Source: Topomyia yanbarensis
Lineage: Eukaryota > Arthropoda > Insecta > Diptera > Culicidae
Length of the DNA: 64,000 nt
NCBI RefSeq assembly: GCF_030247195.1
Contig: NC_080671.1
Span: forward strand, 73,717,412 to 73,781,411
Reading direction: 5' to 3'
The position numbers were made by a program, and so were the translations under genes. Below are positions 56,884 through 64,000 of the stretch, piece by piece. The number at the start of each line of letters is the position of its first letter. Position 1 is the first letter of the stretch. Below the pieces are notes generated by a model. That model was not told where the DNA came from, did not search any database, and was given only the letters and a program-made list of their open reading frames with translations.

Positions 56884-57201
56884 TTAAATTCATCTCCTCA
56901 TACTCTCATCCAAGGCTAATCATTCACCAATTAAAGGAACCTAGAATATTTAGTTTTTAAATTTAGACAATAACAGAAAAAAAAGTAAATAAATACACCC
57001 GAAAATACTAGATCAGTATGAAATACAACAATGTAAGGAAAAAAGCAAACAATAAAGTGATTTCAGTGTTAGTTTTAGACAAAGTACTAGTATAGTTAAA
57101 ATTAGTCTTAAGGATTTTTGTAACGTGCTATGTAAAAAAAGAAACTGGCGTAAAAAGCTATTGCAAATGCCGTGTCAAATAAACGTATGAAAAAAAAAAA
57201 A
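56884..57201 (+). other. 3' UTR and tail of the full-length LINE
   Basis: This carries degenerate versions of the 'TAGTTTTAAGATA' motif seen in the truncated relative, a polyadenylation signal AATAAA (57178-57183) and a 13-A tail. No frame of note. Confidence 0.85.
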
Positions 57202-57213
57202 ATATCAACACCT

Positions 57214-57760
57214 ACTGGTTGACTAGTTGAGTAGGCTAGGTCCACCGCCGGGGCCTATATCGAGTAGATCAGGACGAAGCGGGGAGCTAAATGGCTCACG
57301 GAAACTAACATCGGTTACGGGAGAAATCTAGCGCCGGAAAATTCACAGTAGGATAGATTCCCCGCCGTGGACTATCCGACTATACCGTGATGAGAATGGG
57401 AGCTAATTGGCTCGCGAAACAGGCATAAGTACCGAGAGAAATTCCGCTGCCGGGGAAATCTAAGTTGGAGTAGGGTAGTTCACCGCCGAATGATATCCGA
57501 GTAAATCTCGATGAAGCTTTGAGCTAAATGGCGCAAGGAAGCGGATATCTGTGTCGGTAGAAAGTCTTCTGTTTGGGAACTCTCAGTCGAAGTAGGGTGA
57601 GTTCACCGTCGGAGACTATCCGAGTAGATCGTGATAAGGCTTGGAACTGAATGACTCACGGTAACAGAATCTAAATGGCTCATGGAATCAGCATCTAAAC
57701 GGCTCATTGAGACGAGAGCAAAAATGGTGACGTAAAAGAGGCAAAAGTAAGAGAAGACTC
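57214..57760 (+). repeat. Tandem ~120-bp units ahead of RT in R1-like copy 2
   Basis: Four to five units share 'ggagctaaatggctcacgga', 'atcggtacc.agagaaat', 'ccgccggggaa', 'gtcggagtagggtag..tcaccgccg' and 'tatccgagtagatcgtgatga'. Starts are near 57228, 57345, 57470, 57590. The same block is at 3422-3661 and, reversed, at 33640-33860. Confidence 0.75.
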
Positions 57761-57989
57761 GAGAGTTTAATCAAAGCTCAAAGATCGAACCATTTCATAG
57801 ACCAAGCGAGGCTCCGATATAGAGCAGAAGAAACAGGTGCGTCGAAAGCACAACGGAGAAGTTCGTTGTAATACCTTGATGTAGTTCCATAAGGAGGAAA
57901 GGCGAAAAAAGAGTTAGGAGTGTCTTTAGTGGTTAGACACGAAAGTGAGTCGTGAGTCCCACACGGCGCCAATACACTGCAGGGCAGGC

Positions 57990-58830
57990 TTATGAAGCTT
58001 TTTAAATCTAACTATAAAAAATATGTGCTAGATACAATCAGAAAACTCCTGGAAAGAATTATCCTTAACAAGTTGACGAAAGGCACGGAGGGTGAGCGCA
58101 GTCTGTCCAAGATGCAGTTCGGATTCCGAAAAGGAGTATGGATAGTAAAGGCAATTCGGACAGTGCTCGAGGGTGCGAAGAAGGCACCTAAACAGAAGCG
58201 AAGAGGAAATCAATTCTGCGCTGTGATCGCAATAGATGCGAAGAATTCGTTTAATAGCGCCGTCTGGGAAGCCGCATCGCCGCAGCACTGCACATAATTA
58301 GGGCTCCCGACTATCCATACCAGATACTGAAACGATACTTCCAGAGAAGAGTGCAAGTCTATGCGAGTCAGAACGAACGTTCTTCAGAGTTCCATTCTCA
58401 ATCCAACTTTCATGAACGGGATATACGATGGGATCTTGACACTACGGCTGCCCAGGAAAGTGAAAATTGTGGGTTTCGCAGACGACGTGTCACTAACAGT
58501 GATGGATGAGACACTTGAGTAAGTGGAGGCGTCGGTGACGGAGACAATAGACGCGATCGAGAGCTGGCTGAACGGGGTCAAGCTGCAGATAGCTCACCAC
58601 AAGACGAAGGGGATGTTGAGTAGCAACTGCAAAGCGGATGCAGATCGACGTCGGACGACACGTGATTGCATCGAAGCGTGCATCGACGACTGGTTGAGCT
58701 TCAAAAAACCACGTCGACTACGCCTGCAAAAAGTTGGCGAAAGCAATGAGAACAATAACGAGAATCGTGTCAACTATCGACAGTCCGAAAAGCAGCACGA
58801 GACGTCTGCTAGATAGTCTTTCGTCGTCGA
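57990..58830 (+). pseudogene. R1-like LINE RT remnant, copy 2
   Basis: The frame from 57992 reads RKLLERIILNKLTKGTEGER, QFGFRKGVW, VKAIRTVLEGAKKAPKQKRR and FCAVIAIDAKNSFNSA, the N-terminal RT blocks including the first catalytic Asp. After a frame change near 58297, 'ctatgcgagtcagaacgaacgttcttcagagttcc' corresponds to the block before the catalytic loop. The loop at 58468-58490 reads VGFADDVS, so the Asp pair is kept in a local frame. Further shifts follow. Blocks match copy 1 at 6574-6870. Confidence 0.78.
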
Positions 58831-58834
58831 TAGA

Positions 58835-59440
58835 GCTTTGCGGGGCTAATGCCTGAGGTGCGACGCTGAAGACTAAGCGGAACCGCGAAAAGCTCAAGAG
58901 GAAGTTCCAGCTGATGGCCGTACAAGTCACGAGTGCGTGCAGAACAATACCGTCGGGAGCAGTATGCGTTATCGCCGGGATAATCCCCATCTGTATCACC
59001 CTGACGGAGGATATCGAATGCTACAATAAGAGAAACACCAGAAAAGTGAGGAAGATTGTGAGAATTGATTTGATGGTGAGGTGACAGCAGCAATGGGATA
59101 ATACGGAGAAAGGAAGGTGAACTTACTGGCTCGTCCCAAACCTGTCGACGTCAGTCAATAGAAAGCGCGGAGAGGTGAGCTTCCACCTGACCCAGCTCCT
59201 GTCGGGCCACGGCTGCTTCATCGGTTTAGACACGCAACGACACCGCTGTGGTGGGAGTGTGAGAACGTCGGGGAGGCACCAGAGCACGTGATTTTAGAAT
59301 GTCTGAGGTTTAACCGACGCGCAGAGTGAGGCTTGAAACGGGATTGTCGGACATCAACCCGGCTAATGCAGTCTACAGAATGACAAGTGATTAAAACACG
59401 TGGAATGTGGTCAACAGAGTGGAGACGCAGATTATGACCG
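58835..59440 (+). pseudogene. R1-like LINE ORF2 C-terminal remnant, copy 2
   Basis: Matches copy 1 at 8240-8714: 'tcaccctgacggaggatatc', 'agaaaggaaggtgaacttactggctc', 'cacggctgctt' and 'agaatgacaagtga'. The ECPRF-type motif is decayed (LECLRF). Copy 1 has extra FECP repeats that this copy lacks. Confidence 0.65.
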
Positions 59441-59469
59441 CCAGACAGCGAAAATGGCATGATGAACAG

Positions 59470-59945
59470 CGAGCAACGGTTTCGGGCCGGAACACTCTCC
59501 ACCGAAGTAGGCTAGATCAACCGCCGGGGACTTACCGAGTAGACCGCGAATAAACACCGGGTATGGGTCGTCTGGACACCAGCGAATCAGGAGCTACTTT
59601 ACATTCGGAATCGCCGGACCGACCGCGGTACTCTACCGATTTGTCCGATAGCGAAAATAAAAGAAGAATCGGTATCGGAGGAACTTCATTCACCGGGGAA
59701 CTCTCCGTCGAGGTAAACTAGATTCACCACCGGGACTAGACTGAGTAAATCACGACGAGACACCACCAGTCGCGAGTCGTCGAGACACCAGGCAACCAGA
59801 CGATTTACTCCAACGAAATTGCCGGACCGACTTCGGTACCTGGCTGGTTGACTCCGTTTGGAAAATCACTCTCGCCGGAGAATTCTCCGTCGGAGTAGGC
59901 TAGGTGCATCATCGAGCACTAGACCGTGAATAATTTGGGAACTGA
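59470..59945 (+). repeat. Tandem ~170-190-bp 3' units of R1-like copy 2
   Basis: Three units start near 59480, 59665 and 59860, each with 'ggggaactctccgtcgaggta' or similar, 'aggctagat.caccgccggggact' and 'gagtagaccgcg'. The order and number parallel 8990-9500, so the repeat was present before the copies dispersed. Confidence 0.72.
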
Positions 59946-59994
59946 ATGGTTCAATAATGAAGTGGGCCTGGAAAGCTTGAAAAGGAGAAAGGAT

Positions 59995-60640
59995 GAGAAA
60001 TAACTGTAAAATTCATTCCCAAATGGTGCCACGTCACTAATGAGGAGGTGAAGAGCCATAGACCAATCAGTCTGACCTCCTTCCTTCTCAAATCAGTAGA
60101 CCACTAAAGTCGGAATGGTAACTTGGGCGAGCATCCGCTGCATGCAATGCAACATGCATATCAGCGGGGGAAGTCCACTACCACCCTGTTACACAACACT
60201 GTCTACAACATTGTAAAAGGTTTTTCGCAAAAGCAATGATGTTTAGGAGTTTTTCTTAATATTAACGTGTCTTTCGAATTCATTTTGGTAGCAGTACGAA
60301 GTCAAGGATTAATTTCATAGATCACGAAATGGATACACGCAATGCTTAGCAACCGACATCGATAAGACAAGTAAAGATAAGGAAACTGGGTGTCTGCGGA
60401 TGTCCTCCAGGTGGCATGCTGTCACCACTTCTATGAAACCTCGTCGCCGATGGCTCGTTAAGGAAACTTATTGAGCTTGGGTTTCCGACATATTGTTTCA
60501 CCGATGATTATCATATAATGATCACCGGTATTTACATTAACACACTTTTTGATTTGATGCAGCAAGCCTTATGTGTTGTTGAGCGATGGTGTCTTTATGT
60601 TAAACTATCAGTTGAACCACACGAAAAACCGATTCATTGC
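59995..60640 (+). pseudogene. Second LOA-like LINE RT fragment
   Basis: The sequence parallels 43750-44400 almost base for base with scattered changes: 'agaccaatcagtctgacctccttccttctcaaa', 'tgtctgcggatgtcctc.aggtgg' and 'ttgatttgatgcagcaagcc'. Compared with the first copy, the interior holds shared deletions and new stops. It ends abruptly after 'aactatcagttgaacca', so it is 3'-truncated. It directly follows the R1-like LINE. Confidence 0.8.
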
Positions 60641-61365
60641 AATTTTAACCAAAAAAATTGTTGATTTTTTTATTTCGTATAGTTGATATTCGGGCGAACT
60701 AAATTTTTGGTTTGTAAAATTCTGAAGTTCTACATCTTCCTTTACACTTTAATATAAGGTTGAATTTCCAGTTGTTGATAATAAATATTCTACGAACAGT
60801 ACCTTTCTAAATTAAATCAAGGTTGTTAAAACTTGTGCATTGTGTAATAAACTACTTAAAATAAAATCGCTTGAAGCGGGGTTCTGATGCCTTTGTTCTT
60901 TTTGCGGGACGACGATAAGCAGTTGACAATATTCTAAGTGCAATGACTCTCAGGAAATTTTATACATGTCAAGTAAATTGTAATCTAACTATTCATAGAA
61001 AATACGTAAGTAAACACTACAGATGTTCTATAACAAATTCCAATAGTAAGGAATAATATGTTCTAGATTTCTCAACATCATGACAATGCAGAAAAAGTTT
61101 CCGAAAACACCGAAAAACTTCCTATAGCCCGGAACTCGTCCATTTTCCATAGAGTATAAGTTCCACGAAATCAAATAATTGCCTACCCTCGAAGGGATAA
61201 AGATATAAAATCATCATCACTCGCAAACCCATCTAACCCCAGCACTAATCGACACTGGGGATATACTCACAAACCAAAGTGAAAAGAAAACTCCCACACG
61301 AAACCAACCTCAACTAGTTGCCATAGTTCGACCAATCCCCCCGCTCCCTTCGCCCAACTCCTATA
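60641..61365. other. Unassigned AT-rich sequence
   Basis: No gene or repeat was recognised. Confidence 0.5.
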
Positions 61366-62389
61366 CCCTACCTTTTCGGCCTAGAAAAGTTAACATACAA
61401 CTTCTTCGCCCCTTCGCAACCAGCAAGACGAGTAAAGAGATCAATTAAACCGTCAAAGCGCCAGAATCCATACACATAAGCCGAACCGAAACGGTGTTTG
61501 CTCTCTAACGCGCCAGAGGGAGACGGCTCGGCAAAGGCTAAAATACACTTCTCATGCAACCAATTATTTTATTCTTTCAATTTAGTCTTCCCCCTTGTCT
61601 CGTTGTACACCGCGCGAAGGCAGAAGAACATCCATAAAATTCGAAGAACCGTAAAAGAAGAAAAATTAGCATAAAGGAAGCCCCGAGGAATCAGCTTCCA
61701 GTAGTGTTCGGAGCGGGTTAGGTTAGGGATCATCGATTGGCAGTGAGCGAATTGCTGGGCAAAGAAACGAACCTCACACCCGAGACCGCTCGCCACCCGC
61801 ACGTACCAGTCGCACGGTTCTGGTTTGCGCAAGTGTGTGAAAGCGGTGGATTGCGGATGAGAGGAAAGGTGGTTTTGCATCCCGTGTGATGATTTATCCG
61901 GAAAGCGTTAATCTTCTGAATGAACCATTGAAAGAAACACAGAAGAAAAGAAGGCGGAAAAGGGGCCAGAGGGCTGCCCACATTACTTACACTGCCACAA
62001 CAACTACTGTTCCTATTAACGAAACACATCAGTGAAGATAGCACACGAAAAAAAACAACTTTTGGTGAAACTTGAGAACGGTTGGCCCTCTCTGTGGTCT
62101 CTTGGTCAGGGTCGAGCTCTCTTCCATGTGATAGAGAGGTAGCATTATCAAAACAAAAAATAAAACAGAGTGAAAAAAGTGAGAGCAATCGAAGAGAAAC
62201 GATCAGAAATTGGAGAAGAAACAAAGAAACATAAAACATAGCAACAACATAGTTTCGTATTAGTGATCCGTGCCTATGCGCGTTTGATGCACGGACCTCT
62301 GAAAGTGGTGCTCAGTAGCGCAGTTGAACTGATATCGAAAGTGCTAATTGTGTGTTGTGCTATTCCGGATCTCCAAAACCAGTGCCAAA
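61366..62389 (+). other. Probable promoter and 5' leader of a host gene
   Basis: The base composition changes to mixed GC with A/G-rich stretches ('gagagcaatcgaagagaaac', 'gaaacaaagaaacataaaac') typical of insect 5' leaders, ending just before the coding exon at 62390. A precise start site was not found. An upstream ATG at about 62287 opens a 54-codon frame (MHGPLKVVLSSAVELI...) that overlaps the exon start and ends at 62449-62451. Reverse-strand frames (61569-62239) are not supported. Confidence 0.45.
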
Positions 62390-62465
62390 ATGATGGTCTA
62401 CTCGGAAGAGCCAATTTGGTCTATACCTCACATTCCGGCCCTCTACGATGATGGAGACTATGGTG
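62390..62465 (+). CDS. First coding exon of an unrecognised host gene
   Basis: The insect-type start context CAAAATG at 62390 (a second ATG follows at once) opens MMVYSEEPIWSIPHIPALYD then DGDYG, 25 codons plus one base. The exon ends at a very good splice donor, GGTG|GTAAGATAT (62466), so the exon ends in phase 1. Read through without splicing, the frame stops 12 codons later. The peptide is acidic, with Trp, Pro and Tyr, and has no signal peptide. I do not recognise the protein. The next exon must lie beyond 64000 or was not detectable. The overlapping upstream frame could limit translation. Confidence 0.6.
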
Positions 62466-64000
62466 GTAAGATATTTAAGAAGATCGCGTGGGATGATTAA
62501 ATAATGAGTTATCTTTAAAGTTGAGTGCAACACATACGAGTACAATGACTGCAACAGGCGTGGGACGAAATAAAAAAAATGAATATTAGATACTCGATAA
62601 GTTCTCGAACAGTTGTGAAAACTCCTGTGGGTGATTCGACCCCTATTAATACAACGATTAGATGAAAATTATCAGTTTACTGACTCTATAATTTAGAATG
62701 GTTACTAATGGTTACTATAGTGATAACTAAACCCGGAAAGTGTTCCCAATTGCGAGAAGAAAAATGCTTTTATTTACGAGTTTATTCGCTTCATTGTAAC
62801 TATCAGTCATGGTTCTGACTGTTGTTTTTGAACATTAATTAATCATAAACCATATATTGATCCGTGATTTTATTTATAAATTTAAGAGAGAAATAAGGGT
62901 TTCAGCGCTTTTTGGTGATTTTTCAGAAATTTGGGTGAAGCGAATTGATCAAAACTTCTGTACATTATAATGTTTTCATAACGTTCTGTAGTTTTTCGAT
63001 GAAAAAATATCGACAAGCGACTCGGTGACGGAACTTTTTGTAGAACGTCACTGGACAAAAACACGATTTGCGGTGTTAGCTACCATTCAAAAACTACTTA
63101 ACCGATTTAGTGCGTACACATAAAGTATAAAATACCTAATCCCTAAGTTGAATATTCGAGATAAATTTTCCATAAGGGGATTTTTTACTCGCAAAATGGC
63201 GGAGTTTTCCGCGAAAAAGTAACACAAAAAAATCGAATTTATCGATCCACTCAAGTAGATCTATCCCTTTAAGAAGGTATCCCTAATCATCTCCACTTAG
63301 ATGGCCTAGTTTATAGTTGAAACAATCTGCCTATGGTTTTGATGTTTCGGAGTAAATGATATCACAATATTCAAAATAATGTCTATGGATTAAATTTTGC
63401 TCGTTCGAGATTCATAATATATAATAATATATTACGAATCTCGAACGATACACACCCATAATATATAGTTGATCAATTCCACTTCCAGTTATCCCATACA
63501 CTAGTTGATATATTGTGCAACTCTGTGTACGAGCTTAATATTTGCACGTGCGCTATTCCACAAAATGCAGAGTTTTACTGACGTAACTTTATTCAAGAGC
63601 TTGATATTATTACGCGAACAACTACACAAAATTTGACTTACTGCTCATGGGTTCAGTTTTTCCCCATGCATGATTTTTAGTGTAGTTCACAAAAGATTCC
63701 ACCGACTTATTATACTTTCGTGATCCAGTTTACATTGTCGTTATTCCATGGAAAAATAAGACATTGTACTCAAGAGCACAATATAACGACCACTTAAAAA
63801 AAATACGATAATCTTTTCTAAGCTTCTGAAATCATGAGCATGACAGTAACATTACTCCGTGTGCAAAATCCGATAGACAATATTCATGAAAATTACATCA
63901 CATAACATGAAGAAAAATTAAAAACATCAAAGCAAATCTATTGATATCATGAGCATGAAAGTGGCTTAATTTCGGGTTCTCCTAGCCGTTTTAGTAAATC
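62466..64000 (+). other. Presumed first intron of the host gene
   Basis: AT-rich sequence without supported coding frames continues to the window end. It contains one 48-nt hairpin (63401-63448) and a short repeat, 'tatcatgagcatgaaag..' (63945) against 'atcatgagcatgacag' (63831). Confidence 0.4.
63401..63448. repeat. 48-nt hairpin
   Basis: Arms 63401-63422 and 63427-63448 match at 21 of 22 positions (TCGTTCGAGATTC...) around a 4-nt loop. It may be a remnant of a palindromic element; no further function is indicated. Confidence 0.8.

Larger units (their letters stand above)
51176..57201 (+). mobile_element. Full-length I-group LINE with intact ORF1 and ORF2
   Basis: The element is bounded by the perfect direct repeat atatcaacacct (51164-51175 and 57202-57213; up to 14 bp counting two A that merge with the tail). 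It contains a 709-nt 5' UTR, ORF1, ORF2, a 3' UTR with AATAAA at 57178-57183 and an A tail at 57190-57202. It starts 'cataacagt', close to the CA(T)..CAGT start of several LINE clades. Both ORFs are open and every catalytic motif is present, so the copy may be competent, though activity is untested. RNase H, three-knuckle ORF1 and APE endonuclease place it in the I/Loner/LOA assemblage; I-group is the best guess. Confidence 0.93.
51030..59990 (+). mobile_element. R1-like LINE, copy 2, split by the full-length I-group LINE
   Basis: Family 5' text ('ttcgacacc..', 'gtaggctagatccaccgccag', 'ccggacgctacgctccaccc') occupies 51030-51175 and resumes at 57202 ('actggttgactagttgagtaggctag'). RT, C-terminal and 3' units follow (57990-59945). 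The order of blocks matches copy 1. Coding parts are broken throughout; an endonuclease domain was not recognised. Confidence 0.65.

Noticed and set aside
61569..62239. Reverse-strand frames of 103 and 169 codons
   Set aside because: They lie opposite a forward leader and exon with good start and donor signals, and contain no known motif.
1..64000. Integrated viral sequence
   Set aside because: I looked for viral polymerase or capsid motifs typical of mosquito genomes and saw none; all RT motifs fit non-LTR elements.

Overview
This window is AT-rich, gene-poor DNA from an insect nuclear genome. The repeat families point to a culicine mosquito of the Aedes type: R1-like and I-group LINEs, a tRNA-derived SINE, an IR/DR Tc1 element, hAT-type and TA-flanked MITEs, and the 'tctatagaaagg' element. 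The species is an inference from repeat content, because no host gene was recognised by name. There is no sign of bacterial organisation, rRNA or CRISPR.

Left third (1-21650). A broken Tc1 transposase opens the window, followed by MITEs. A flagship nest runs from 3246 to 10607. It is a hAT-type element with a perfect 8-bp target duplication, filled by a decayed R1-like LINE. That LINE was itself hit by another hAT-type element (8-bp duplication), a TTCGT-rich element, a 5'-truncated I-group LINE (13-bp duplication) and a small hAT MITE. Further right are a TA-flanked MITE (11345-12211), a SINE fragment, a 446-bp almost perfect hairpin (16153-16598), a 90-nt hairpin (17162-17251), and a 3.9-kb array of ~155-bp repeats that reverses orientation near 20620 and carries a 1.08-kb insertion.

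Middle (21650-51000). This part is mostly unassigned AT-rich sequence. It holds an (AAAT)n tract, a decayed Jockey-like LINE, a mariner remnant, inverted minisatellite arrays, a reverse-strand R1-like LINE with gag-like ORF1, several copies of the 'tctatagaaagg' element, a reverse-strand SINE, a LOA-like LINE with a damaged RT but an intact RNase H frame, and two further inverted-repeat elements.

Right third (51000-64000). A second R1-like LINE is split by the best-preserved object in the window: a complete ~6.0-kb I-group LINE (51176-57201). It has a 5' UTR with four small palindromic modules, intact ORF1 (437 aa, three CCHC knuckles), intact ORF2 (1230 aa, endonuclease-RT-RNase H) overlapping ORF1 by 8 nt, a poly(A) signal and tail, and a 12-14-bp target duplication. 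Beyond the LINE remnants, a host gene appears to start: a leader of about 1 kb, a short coding exon at 62390-62465 ending in a strong splice donor, and intron to the window end.

Almost all coding capacity here is retrotransposon or transposase. The intact LINE could in principle supply the enzymes for its own copying and perhaps for shorter relatives. Assignments to LINE clades are by eye and marked accordingly.
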